This document shows, piece after piece, positions 6,552 to 15,140 of a DNA stretch of 24,033 nt. The DNA lies in NCBI GenBank assembly GCA_041552135.1, contig JBFELL010000022.1, positions 1-24,033 on the forward strand, written 5' to 3'. The notes beneath the pieces are model-generated. The model did no database searches and was not told the DNA's origin. It saw only the letters and a program-made list of their open reading frames with translations. Position 1 is the stretch's first letter, and each line of letters begins with the position of its first letter. Origin of the DNA: SZUA-186 sp041552135 (GTDB lineage Bacteria > Pseudomonadota > Gammaproteobacteria > UBA9214). A program made the translations under genes and the position numbers.

Positions 6552-8201
6552 TCACTGCCCGGTGAGAACAACACCAACCTCACCCGCGTAGCGATCCCAC
6601 GCCGCCTGCAGTTTTTCCAGTGTCTCGGGCTGCTCATCGGCGAGGTCGCGTGTCTCTCCCGGGTCATCCGCCAGGTTATAGAGATGCCATGACCCCGTCC
6701 CGTAAGGCGGGGCAACCGACACCGCCTTGAAATCACCCTGGCGCATCCACTTGCCGTTCTGCATCTCTCCGCCGACGAATTCGTCGGCGCCGTAGACCGC
6801 CTTCGTCGCCCCTGCCAGCACGCCCTGCAGCGACTTGCCGCGCATGCTTTCCACCTGCCGGCCCTGATACTCCTCCGGATGTGAAATGCCGGCCATATCA
6901 AGGACCGTAGGCATGACATCCCAGACATAGGCAAAGGCATCCACCTGCCGGCCACCCCTGACTCCGGGACCCGCAATGATCATCGGACTGCGGATACCGC
7001 CCTCTGCGACAGTCATTTTAAAAAGATCCAGCGGGCCGGCGCTGGCGGAACCCCAGCCCATACCATACGCATAGTGGGACATCGGGTGCCCGATGTTTTC
7101 AATACTGTTGTCGAACTGCGCAAACCACTTGCTGCCACTGTTGCCGGGATAGTCGTCGCTATACCAGGGATTCGGGCCGTTATCGGACAGGAAGATCACG
7201 ATGGTGTTGTCGTATTGACCGATATCCTTGAGAAACTTCACGACCCGCCCGAAATGGTAATCCATGTTGTTTACCATGCCGGCATAGACCTCCATACCCC
7301 TGGACTCGAGCGCCTGCTGTTCCCTGGTGAGCGAGTCCCATGCCTTCACCCCGTGGTAGCGTTCTGGCATCGGGGCGCTGTCCGGTATCAAGCCTTTTTG
7401 CCTTGCGGCCGCACCCCGCTTTGCCTTGAGCGCCTCATAGCCATCATCGTAGTTACCACGGTATTTGCCAAGCCAGGGTTCAGGAACATGCATCGGGTCG
7501 TGCGGCGTCGTGAACGCAAGATAGACAAAAAACGGTTTGCCGTCTTCCCGGTTCTCGCGAATCGAATCCATCAGAAAGTCGGTGTAACTGCGCGTTGCAT
7601 AGAAGTCCCCGGGCAGTGCCTCGAGTCGCTTGTCGTCGAGCACATACTCGGCAACCTCCTCGTGCACAGCCATCATGCCGAACATGTCGCTCCAGTAGCT
7701 GGCGCCGCCAAACAGCATGCTGAACGAGCGCTCGAAGCCGCGCGCATGCGGGAAGTACGCGGGTTCGTGTCCGAGGTGCCATTTGCCGGCCATGTAGGTG
7801 TGATAGCCACCCTCCCGAAGCACTTCAGCCAGCGAGACGACACGCTCATTCAGGTAGCCCTCGTAACCCGGCTTCCCCAGCTGCTCTGGCGCCAGCATCT
7901 CGCCCATGTTGCCGAGACCCGCGAGATGATTGTCGGTCCCCGACAAAAGCATCGAGCGGGTCGGTGAGCAGCTCACCGAGACATGAAAATCGGTAAACAT
8001 CACACCTTGCCTGGCCAGGGCATCGAGGTTCGGTGTATCGATCTCGCTGCCGAAGCTGCCAATGTCGGTCCAGCCCATGTCATCGGCCATGACCAGCAGG
8101 ATGTTGGGCTGCTTGCCTGGCGTTGCTGTCGCAACACTTGAGAGTAATAGACCTGCAGACACGGCAAGCAAATATTTGCATCGTTGTGTCATTCCATTCA
8201 T
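6552..8201 (-). CDS. Exported arylsulfatase (formylglycine type I sulfatase, AtsA-like)
   Basis: 549 residues. Sulfatases hydrolyse sulfate esters. The maturation site CSPTR (78-82) gives Cys78 as the residue converted to formylglycine. Metal and active-site motifs are DDMGW (40-44), GKWHLG (139-144), TTPHDP (231-236) and SDNG (339-342). The stretch around CSPTRSMLLSGTDNH, then KPGYEGYLNERVV, closely follows Pseudomonas aeruginosa arylsulfatase AtsA as I remember it, including the end LYNLADDPGETRDLA. Unlike that protein, this one has a Sec signal peptide (residues about 1-26, cleavage near VATA), so it should act in the periplasm or outside the cell. AAGG about 9 nt upstream supports M1. M4 is also possible. 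A formylglycine-generating enzyme or radical maturase must be encoded elsewhere. It is the first gene of a pair with the porin. The substrate cannot be told from sequence alone. Confidence 0.93.
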   Translation of the reverse strand: MNGMTQRCKYLLAVSAGLLLSSVATATPGKQPNILLVMADDMGWTDIGSFGSEIDTPNLDALARQGVMFTDFHVSVSCSPTRSMLLSGTDNHLAGLGNMGEMLAPEQLGKPGYEGYLNERVVSLAEVLREGGYHTYMAGKWHLGHEPAYFPHARGFERSFSMLFGGASYWSDMFGMMAVHEEVAEYVLDDKRLEALPGDFYATRSYTDFLMDSIRENREDGKPFFVYLAFTTPHDPMHVPEPWLGKYRGNYDDGYEALKAKRGAAARQKGLIPDSAPMPERYHGVKAWDSLTREQQALESRGMEVYAGMVNNMDYHFGRVVKFLKDIGQYDNTIVIFLSDNGPNPWYSDDYPGNSGSKWFAQFDNSIENIGHPMSHYAYGMGWGSASAGPLDLFKMTVAEGGIRSPMIIAGPGVRGGRQVDAFAYVWDVMPTVLDMAGISHPEEYQGRQVESMRGKSLQGVLAGATKAVYGADEFVGGEMQNGKWMRQGDFKAVSVAPPYGTGSWHLYNLADDPGETRDLADEQPETLEKLQAAWDRYAGEVGVVLTGQ

Positions 8202-8365
8202 AGCGGACCTTATCTTGAGATTTCAATGGATTGGTCACTCCGGCGCTGTTTTCAGCCGGGCTCGCCGGTCACCGCGCTTTCACTGCCCGCGGAATCATTC
8301 GCGGCATCGACAGTATACGATACCGACGTTCGGTCATGGACCCGGACAGTAAAAGAACGATACCG

Positions 8366-9880
8366 CTACCGATAGCCGGGATCGCTCTCGAGACCTGAGG
8401 GGTGTGTCGGTTTGGGGAAAGCGAGCCGGGGCTCACTGTCAGTCTGCTCGCGCGGGAAATCGGTCTCGTCGGCGCTGCGCTGTGCCTCGACGACCCAGCC
8501 GCCGCCCATGGCCTTGTAGGCACCGACCAGCGAGGCATAGACATTGCCCTGCACTGCCACATATTGCAGTTCGGCATCGAAGAGGAATCGCTGCGCATCC
8601 AGCACCTCGATATAGGAGGCATAGCCCTCGTCGTAGCGCAGCCTGGCCAGGCGCGCGTAGTCATCGAGCGCCTTGACCCGCCGGCCCTCCGTCAGCAGCT
8701 GCTCGCGGGATTTCTGCACGCTGATCAGCGAGTCATCCACCTCGCGGAACGCCGTCTGTATGGTCTGCAGGTAACCAACCAGCGCCTGGCGCTGCACGGC
8801 CTCGCTGGCGCGCACCTGCGACCTGATCCTGCCACCGGTAAATATCGGACCGAGTGCAGTGCCGCCGAGGCTCCAGGTATTCGCCGAGTCCTGCAGCAGG
8901 TCGGAAAGCGCGTCGCTGGCATAACCGAACAGGCCGGTCAGTGAAATCCTCGGAAAGTATTGCGCCCGGGCAACATCGATGCGTGCATCGGCGGCAATCA
9001 GGTTCTGCTCTGACGAACGAACATCGGGGCGGCGCTCGAGCAGCTCGGAGGGAACCCCTGCGGGAACGTCCGGCAGGAGCAGTTCATCGATGGTCTTGCC
9101 GCGCGGCATTGCCTCCGGATTGTGCCCGAGCAGTATGGATAGTGCGTTTTCCGTCAGGATGATGTCGCGTTCCAGCGGGGGAATGGCCGATGCGGCCTGC
9201 TCGTACTCGGTCTGCACCTGCGCGACTTCCAGCTCGGAGACCACACCACCCTTGAATTTGAGATCGAACAGGTCGAGCGACTCGCTGCGGGTCTCGAGTG
9301 TTTCCTTGGCCACTTCCAGCTGCCGGTCGAGCTGACGCAGTGTCACATAGGACGTCGCCACGGCAGAGACCAGCGACAGGATTACGGCCCGCCGGTTCTC
9401 CTCCTGGGCCAGCAGGTCGGCACGCGCCGCCTCGGTGGCACGGCGGATGCGCCCCCAGACATCGAGCTCCCAGCTCAGGTTCGCGGTGGCGCTGTAATCG
9501 TTGTAGCGGCGCGCATCGATCCCGTCCCCGCCATAGGCCTCACGCGAGACGCGATTGCGTGTACCCACGCCATCGTAGCCGAGCTGCGGATAGAAACCGG
9601 AGCGAAAGATATCCACGCGCGCGGCGAACTCCTCGACTCGCGCCGCTGCGATGCGTACATCCTTGTTCTCCCGCAGCGCCGTCTCGATCAGCGTGTTGAG
9701 CACCGGATCCTCGAACAGCGTCCACCAGCGGGTGTTGGCGGTCTCGGCCGCCGCCTCGTAGTCAACGCGCCAGGCCGCAGGGCTATCCACGTCGGGACGG
9801 ACATAGTCCTGGCCCAGTGTGCAGCCGGCCAGCATGAGCATGACGAGAATCAGCGCAGGGATGCGGGCCAGACTAATCAT
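8366..9880 (-). CDS. RND efflux outer-membrane factor, NodT/OprM-type lipoprotein
   Basis: 504 residues from the ATG at 9880. This start opens a lipoprotein signal with lipobox LAGC (Cys20). A longer in-frame reading upstream lies inside the pump gene and is rejected. The protein has the two repeated helical-hairpin halves of TolC-like factors (for example VNSP-like entry YVRPDVDSPAAW, ATANLSWELDVWGRIRR in the first half, and FPRISLTGLFGYASDALS, then LGPIFTGGRIRSQVRASEA in the second). Its start codon overlaps the pump stop by 8 nt (ATGATTAG), a sign of translational coupling. It forms the outer-membrane exit duct of the tripartite pump encoded by this operon. The last ~40 residues are a polar tail. 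The 164-base gap to the sulfatase has small hairpins (8287-8304, 8322-8334) but no T-tract terminator. Confidence 0.94.
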   Translation of the reverse strand: MISLARIPALILVMLMLAGCTLGQDYVRPDVDSPAAWRVDYEAAAETANTRWWTLFEDPVLNTLIETALRENKDVRIAAARVEEFAARVDIFRSGFYPQLGYDGVGTRNRVSREAYGGDGIDARRYNDYSATANLSWELDVWGRIRRATEAARADLLAQEENRRAVILSLVSAVATSYVTLRQLDRQLEVAKETLETRSESLDLFDLKFKGGVVSELEVAQVQTEYEQAASAIPPLERDIILTENALSILLGHNPEAMPRGKTIDELLLPDVPAGVPSELLERRPDVRSSEQNLIAADARIDVARAQYFPRISLTGLFGYASDALSDLLQDSANTWSLGGTALGPIFTGGRIRSQVRASEAVQRQALVGYLQTIQTAFREVDDSLISVQKSREQLLTEGRRVKALDDYARLARLRYDEGYASYIEVLDAQRFLFDAELQYVAVQGNVYASLVGAYKAMGGGWVVEAQRSADETDFPREQTDSEPRLAFPKPTHPSGLESDPGYR

Positions 9881-12800
9881 TTGCCGGTTTTCCTTCAGCT
9901 GCCGTGCCCTGCGCTGACTCAGCACCCTGCCCGCCGGACTCTTCCTCATCCGTATCGGTAGTCTTGCTGGCGGCGCGTCCGGCACCGAGTTTTTCCAGCA
10001 CCAGGAAAAACATCGGTACAAAGAAGATCGCGATGGCCGTGGCCCCCAGCATGCCGCCGATAACGCCGGTACCGATCGAGTGGCGGCTGTTGGCAGAGGC
10101 GCCGGTGGCGATGGCCAGCGGAACCACGCCGAGGATGAAGGCAAAGGATGTCATCACGATCGGGCGGAAACGCAGTCGTGCCGCCTCGACCGCCGCGTCG
10201 TACAGCGACTTGCCGTCACGGTGCAGCTCCACCGCGAACTCGACGATGAGAATGGCGTTCTTCGCCGCCAGCGCGATCAGGGTCAGCAGGCCGATCTGGA
10301 AATACACATCATTTGGAATGCCGCGCAGCGCGATCGCCGTCAGGGCACCCAGCAGCGCAAACGGCACTGCCATGATGACGCCGAACGGCAGCGTCCAGCT
10401 CTCGTACTGGGCGGCGAGGATCAGGAAAACGAAAATCAGGCCGAAGATGAAGGCAATGGCAGAGGTGCCGCCGGCCAGCTTCTCCTCGCGGGCCTCGCCG
10501 GCCCAGGCAAAGCCGTAATCACCCGGCAGCAGCTCTGCGGCAATCTGTTCCATGACCTCCAGGGCCTGGCCGGAACTCACGCCGGGTGCCGGTCCGCCGG
10601 TGATCTTGGCGGCCGGGTAGTTGTTGAAGCGGGTGACGATATCCGGGCCGGTCGACCAGCGGGTATTCACCAGCGCCGAGAGCGGCACCATGTTGCCGGT
10701 ATCATTGCGCACATAGATCTGGTCGATATCATCGGGTTCCAGCCGGTATTCGGGTTCGGCCTGCAGGATCACCTGCCAGAGCCGGGAATTTTTCGGAAAC
10801 TGGTTGACGTACAGCGAGCCGAACAGGGTCTGCAGGGTGTCGTAGACATCGGAGACCGGCACGCCCAGGGTCTCGGTCTTCTCGCGATCCAGGTCGGTGA
10901 GCAGCTGGCGGTTCTCGGCGCTGACCGTGGCACTGACGCGTGCCAGTTGCGGGTTCTGGTTGGCCTTCGCGACAATCTTCTGCACGTGGCTGGCAAGCTG
11001 GGCGTAGTCGCCGCCACCGCGCTGCTGTACCCACATCTCGAAACCGGCGGTAACACCGAGTCCCGGGATGGAAGGCGGGTTGAGGGGAAGCACCCGCCCG
11101 TCGAGGATCCCCGCATAGTCCTTCGCCGCCGCCTGGATGACCGCAGGTGCCGCCAGATCGGCATCCGTGCGCTCCTCAAAACCCTTCAGCGAGACGAACA
11201 GCAGGCCACGGTTTGTCTTGTTCTGCTGGTCGATCAGGCTGTAGCCGTCGACCTGGGTGACATTGGCCACGGCCGGATGCTGCATCATGAACTGCGCGGC
11301 CTGCCCGCCCACGGTCTCGGTGCGATCCAGGCTGGCGGCATCGGGCAGCATGTAGGGCACGAACAGGTAGCCCTGGTCTTCCTGCGGCACGAAGGCACCC
11401 GGCCATATCGAGAACAGCCAGACTGCCCCGGCCAGTACCGCAGCGAAGGCACTGAAGGCGAGCACTGTGTGGTGCATGATCCAGCGGGAACCGGCCACGT
11501 AGCCATTGGTGGCGCGCTCCAGTGTCTTTTCGAACCACTTGAAGAAGCCGTGCTTCTCGCCGTGACCTGGTTTGATCAGGATAGCGGCCAGCGCCGGTGA
11601 CAGGGTGAGCGCAACGATGCCGGAGAACACCACGGAGATGGCGATGGTGACCGCGAACTGCTTGTAGAGCTGCCCGGTCATGCCACCGAGGAAGGCCACC
11701 GGGATGAACACCGCGTTCAGCACCAGCACGATGGCGATCAGGGCACCCGACACCTCGCTCATGGCGCGCTTGGCGGCCTCCTTCGGCGAGAGCCCGAACT
11801 GGGTCATGTTGCGTTCGGTGTTCTCGATGACGACGATGGCATCGTCCACCACGATACCAATGGCGAGAATCATGCCGAACAGGGTGAGCATGTTGACCGA
11901 GAAGCCGAAGGCCAGCATGTCGACCATGGCACCGAGAATGGATACCGGCACCGCGAGTGTCGGGATGATGGTGAGCCGGATGCTCTGCAGGAACACGAAC
12001 ACCACCAGCACCACCAGCACCACGGCCTCGAAGAAGGTGTGCACCACCTCGTCGATGGACGCCTCGACGAACTTGGTGGTGTCCAGCGCCACATCGTAGC
12101 TCAGCCCGTCGGGGAAACTCTTCGAGAGTTCCTCCAGGGTGCCATAGACCTGTTTGGCGACATCGAGGGCGTTGGCACCGGGCTGCTGGTAGACCACGAT
12201 CAGGGTTGCGTCCTTGCCCTGGTATTTCGAACGGATGGAGTAGTCCTTGCGCCCGAGGTCGGCGCGGCCGATGCTCTTGATGCGCATAATCGCCGCGCTC
12301 TCCTCGTCGGCGCGCAGGATGATGTCCTCGAACTGCCCGGGCTCGGTGAGCAGACCCGGCGTGGTTACGGGGAAGGTCTGCGGCACCGGCTCGGGCGTGG
12401 GCGACTGGCCGATGCGCCCGACGGCGAACTGCTGGTTCTGCTCACGCACCGCGTTGGCCACGTCGGTGGCCGTGATGCCGAGCTGCGCCATGCGATCGGG
12501 CTTCAGCCAGATACGCATGGCGTAGTCCGGCACGCCGAAGATCGAGGCCTGGTTCGCGCCATCGATGCGCTTGATGGCATCCAGCACATTGATGTTGGCG
12601 TAGTTCGCGACGAAATCCGGATCGTAGCGCTCATCCGGCGAGTACAGGGCGATGACCAGCATGAAGCTCTGGGTGGTCTTCTTGACAATGACCCCCTGCG
12701 CGGTAACTGCCGAGGGCAGCTGGGGCATGGCCCACTGCACCCGGTTCTGCACATCGACCTGCGCGAGCTGCGGGTCGGTGCCCTGGTCGAAGTAGACATT

Positions 12801-13073
12801 GAGCGTGTAGTTGCCGGTCGAGGAGCTGGTGGACTGCATGTAGATCATGTTGTCCGCGCCGTTGACCTGCTGCTCGATCGGCGCGCCGACGTTCTGCGCC
12901 ACGGTCTGGGCATCGGCACCCGGGTAGGTCGCCGTGACCTGGATCTGCACCGGCGTGATGTCCGGGTACTGGGCGATGGGCAGGTTGAACATGGCCGCCG
13001 CGCCGGCGATGATGATCACCAGCGAGATCACGGCTGCGAAGATCGGCCGGTCGATGAAAAAGTGGGAGAACAT
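9873..13073 (-). CDS. RND efflux pump, HAE-1 family inner-membrane transporter
   Basis: 1066 residues, the usual size of AcrB/MexB-type pumps. These proton-driven trimers export hydrophobic or amphiphilic compounds. The opening MFSHFFIDRPIFA is family-typical. The proton-relay pair Asp410-Asp411 lies in GIVVDDAIVVIEN (406-418). The partner lysine lies in ALAAKNAILIVEFA near the C-terminal membrane bundle. Twelve membrane segments and two large periplasmic loops are apparent. The porter-domain loop that corresponds to the AcrB switch loop reads GYSLIDQQNKTN rather than the AcrB Gly/Phe-rich version, so substrate range may differ. The C-terminus is an acidic, polar tail. The gene starts 17 nt after the MFP stop and ends overlapping the outer-membrane factor. 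No repressor gene is adjacent. The export substrate cannot be assigned. Confidence 0.97.
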   Translation of the reverse strand: MFSHFFIDRPIFAAVISLVIIIAGAAAMFNLPIAQYPDITPVQIQVTATYPGADAQTVAQNVGAPIEQQVNGADNMIYMQSTSSSTGNYTLNVYFDQGTDPQLAQVDVQNRVQWAMPQLPSAVTAQGVIVKKTTQSFMLVIALYSPDERYDPDFVANYANINVLDAIKRIDGANQASIFGVPDYAMRIWLKPDRMAQLGITATDVANAVREQNQQFAVGRIGQSPTPEPVPQTFPVTTPGLLTEPGQFEDIILRADEESAAIMRIKSIGRADLGRKDYSIRSKYQGKDATLIVVYQQPGANALDVAKQVYGTLEELSKSFPDGLSYDVALDTTKFVEASIDEVVHTFFEAVVLVVLVVFVFLQSIRLTIIPTLAVPVSILGAMVDMLAFGFSVNMLTLFGMILAIGIVVDDAIVVIENTERNMTQFGLSPKEAAKRAMSEVSGALIAIVLVLNAVFIPVAFLGGMTGQLYKQFAVTIAISVVFSGIVALTLSPALAAILIKPGHGEKHGFFKWFEKTLERATNGYVAGSRWIMHHTVLAFSAFAAVLAGAVWLFSIWPGAFVPQEDQGYLFVPYMLPDAASLDRTETVGGQAAQFMMQHPAVANVTQVDGYSLIDQQNKTNRGLLFVSLKGFEERTDADLAAPAVIQAAAKDYAGILDGRVLPLNPPSIPGLGVTAGFEMWVQQRGGGDYAQLASHVQKIVAKANQNPQLARVSATVSAENRQLLTDLDREKTETLGVPVSDVYDTLQTLFGSLYVNQFPKNSRLWQVILQAEPEYRLEPDDIDQIYVRNDTGNMVPLSALVNTRWSTGPDIVTRFNNYPAAKITGGPAPGVSSGQALEVMEQIAAELLPGDYGFAWAGEAREEKLAGGTSAIAFIFGLIFVFLILAAQYESWTLPFGVIMAVPFALLGALTAIALRGIPNDVYFQIGLLTLIALAAKNAILIVEFAVELHRDGKSLYDAAVEAARLRFRPIVMTSFAFILGVVPLAIATGASANSRHSIGTGVIGGMLGATAIAIFFVPMFFLVLEKLGAGRAASKTTDTDEEESGGQGAESAQGTAAEGKPAND

Positions 13074-13090
13074 CGGCGGTGTCTGCCGAC

Positions 13091-14293
13091 TCAGTCGCCG
13101 GCCGCTTCGGACTTGTCAGCTGCCGCCGGCGCGTCCCGCTTGACGGCCCCTTCGGTCTTGCCGGCCTCCGGCTGCACGATCTTCACAGGCGTCCCCTTGG
13201 CGAGACGCACGATGCCGTCCGTGATCAGACGGTCTCCGTTGGACAGCCCCTTGGAAATAAACCAGTTATCACCCTGCCAGTCACCGACCTCGACATTGCG
13301 CGTCTGTGCCTTGCCCTCGCTGTCCACGATCCAGACAAAGAAGCCCTGGGCACCCTGCAGCACGGCCTGTTGCGGCACCAGGAAGGCATCGGGCCGGATC
13401 ATGCCTTTCACCCGCACCCGCACGAACTGTCCGGGACGCAGCTCCTGGTCGGGATTGGCGAAGGTGGCACGCAGCAGGAAGGTACCGGTCTCGGTGCTGT
13501 AGTTGGCGTCCCTGAAGAAGATCTTGCCGGTCTCGGGATAGACCGAACCGTCCGCCATGACCAGCTCGATATCCAGCATCCCGTCCCCGGGCAACTGTAA
13601 CTGTCCCTTCTTCCGCTGGCTGCGCAGCGACAGCAACTCATCCTCAGAGATACTGAAGTCGACCCAGATGGGATCGAGCTGGGCGACATAGGTCAGCAGG
13701 CTGTTCTGCTGGTCGACATAGGCACCGTTCTGGATGCGCGCGAAGCTGGACGCACCCGTGACCGGGGCATAGATGGTCGTGTAACCCAGGTTCAGTTCGG
13801 CCGTCTCGACGTCGGCTTTGGCCATTTCCACGGCAGCGGCGGCGGCATTCACCCGCCCCTGCGAGTCGTCGAGTTCCTTCAGGCTCACGGCATTGGCCTT
13901 GGCCAGCGGTTTGACCCGTTTCAGGTCGGCCCTTGCGGTCCACAACCGGGCCTCCTGTTCCGCCAGCGCCGCCCTGGCGGCATCGAGCTGCGCCTCGAAG
14001 GGCTTGGCGTCCATGCGGAACATGACCTCACCCTTCTCCACGACACTGCCCTCGGTATACAGCCGGTCGTCCAGGAAGCCGTCCACGCGGGCACGCACCT
14101 CGACCTGCTGCGAGCTCTCGGTGATACCGACGAACTGGAAGGTGACCGGCGAGTCCTTCGCCTCGACCTTCATCACGGTCACTTCGGGCGGCGCGGGCGG
14201 CGGTGCCTCCGGCTTGCCGCAACCGGCCAGCAGCGCTGCCGCTACGCAAGCGGTGATGCAGGTGTCACGAACCACTCTGATATTTTTGTTCAT
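13091..14293 (-). CDS. RND efflux membrane-fusion (periplasmic adaptor) lipoprotein
   Basis: 400 residues from the ATG at 14293, chosen because it opens a lipoprotein signal with lipobox LAGC (Cys25). The longer in-frame reading to 14434 crosses the promoter region. The order of parts is typical of AcrA/MexA adaptors. First comes a Pro-rich linker (KPEAPPPAPPEV). The first half of the lipoyl/barrel-sandwich domain follows (VEVRARVDGFL, then GSVVEKGEVMFRMD). Then come an alpha-hairpin (AALAEQEARLWTARADLKRV to VETAELN) and the second lipoyl half (LGYTTIYAPVTG). The beta-barrel and membrane-proximal domains follow, and an Ala/Lys/Glu-rich tail closes the protein. It links pump and outer-membrane duct. 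As first gene of the operon it probably sets expression; a palindrome over the presumed promoter lies 50-67 bases upstream. Confidence 0.95.
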   Translation of the reverse strand: MNKNIRVVRDTCITACVAAALLAGCGKPEAPPPAPPEVTVMKVEAKDSPVTFQFVGITESSQQVEVRARVDGFLDDRLYTEGSVVEKGEVMFRMDAKPFEAQLDAARAALAEQEARLWTARADLKRVKPLAKANAVSLKELDDSQGRVNAAAAAVEMAKADVETAELNLGYTTIYAPVTGASSFARIQNGAYVDQQNSLLTYVAQLDPIWVDFSISEDELLSLRSQRKKGQLQLPGDGMLDIELVMADGSVYPETGKIFFRDANYSTETGTFLLRATFANPDQELRPGQFVRVRVKGMIRPDAFLVPQQAVLQGAQGFFVWIVDSEGKAQTRNVEVGDWQGDNWFISKGLSNGDRLITDGIVRLAKGTPVKIVQPEAGKTEGAVKRDAPAAADKSEAAGD

Positions 14294-14318
14294 TCTTGTT
14301 ATCCACACACATACAATG

Positions 14319-14360
14319 ATTATCAGCTGGACACTGGCAAAAGATAGTGTACTGCTATCT
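14319..14360 (-). promoter_or_regulatory. Promoter with operator-like palindrome before the efflux operon
   Basis: On the minus strand GATAAT (14319-14324) is a good -10 hexamer. The -35 position 17 bases upstream falls on CTATCT, a poor hexamer, which coincides with one arm of a perfect 6-bp inverted repeat spaced by 7 bases: AGATAGTGTACTGCTATCT (14342-14360). Palindromes of this size over the -35 of RND operons are usual operators of TetR- or MarR-type repressors. The repressor is not in the window. Confidence 0.45.
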
Positions 14361-14479
14361 CGCCGGATATGTGAGATGTTAAAAACACCTGCGCGTCCTG
14401 GCGGGATACCGCGGTCTTCTTCGTTCCCCGGCATCCGTGTTTACATATCAAAGGCCTGCGCCGTTTGATTGACGCTCAC

Positions 14480-15138
14480 TCAGTCCACCCAGCCCAGAAC
14501 GTTGCGTACCACCGACCAGCGGGGCGGCCTGTCGGATTTCACCACCCCGCCCAGCATCCAGTAGTCATACAGCGCATCGATGGTGCCCCTGGACTTCTCG
14601 CTTTCAACCCAGGCATTGACGGCTTCCAGCAGGTCCCTGTTACCCCTGGCTACCGCATAGGTGACAGGGATTTATATGTTCGGCTGTGGAACCACGACAC
14701 TGAAGCTTGGGTAGAGCAGCGTCCGGGCCGCGCCTTCTTCAGCCATGTCCGCGATCGCGTCGATATCCATGGCACCTGTCTCGAGAAGCCTGTTCTGTTC
14801 GTCCATATCCTCGATCGGGACCGGCATCGCATCCGGCAGGGTGTCTTTCATCAGCGCAACGGACTCCACGGAGGCATCCAGTGCGATCCGGAGTGAATCG
14901 CCGGCGGCCCGCAGGGGGCTGCCCATTGCCGGAATTCATCCCGCCGGTGGTCCTTGACGACAAGCCCCACGGTTGTTGTGTAGGTGGGTACGGTCATCCC
15001 GAACATCCGTGTCCGGCCTGCGGAGATCGGCAGGCTTCGCGTATAGATGTCTCAGACACCGGTGTTGAGCCGTTCTGCCGCTTCGCCCTCGTGACGGGCG
15101 GGAATAAGCTCGATCGTCAGCTCATCCTTTTTTCTCAC
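14480..15138 (-). pseudogene. Decayed substrate-binding (SBP_bac_3-type) protein gene
   Basis: The minus strand from 15138 to 14480 reads as one family-like protein only if three lesions are ignored. The first part (LTIELIPARHEGEAAERLN ... DIYTRSLPISAGRTRMFG ... TTVGLVVKDHRRDEF) is broken by TGA at 15052-15054 inside GV*DIYT. A frameshift follows near the run of five G at 14914-14918. The next part (GDSLRIALDASVESVALMK ... IADMAEEGAARTLLYPSF) is broken by TAA at 14672-14674. The last part (IPVTYAVARGNRDLLEAVN ... YDYWMLGG ... WSVVRNVLGWVD) runs to a normal TGA. This order matches the second lobe and return of periplasmic amino-acid-type binding proteins, also found fused behind dicarboxylate symporters. 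The N-terminal portion is missing, and the remnant begins 2 nt after the DUF502 stop codon. No function is expected. Confidence 0.8.
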
Positions 15139-15140
15139 CT

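Noticed and set aside
6536..6976. N-terminal extension of the porin reading frame
   Set aside because: It overlaps the conserved sulfatase C-terminus and is Arg-rich nonsense; the ATG at 6535 opens directly into a signal peptide.
8287..8334. Two small hairpins after the efflux operon as a terminator
   Set aside because: Neither is followed by a T-run in the direction of transcription; kept only as a note.
10080..11600. A 506-codon open frame on the plus strand
   Set aside because: Shadow of the RND pump gene, with no motif and no ribosome-binding site.
12039..13502. A 487-codon open frame on the plus strand
   Set aside because: It lies opposite the pump and adaptor genes, which have full family motifs. 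The plus-strand protein is His/Arg/Gly-rich without any recognisable motif, a typical shadow in GC-rich DNA.
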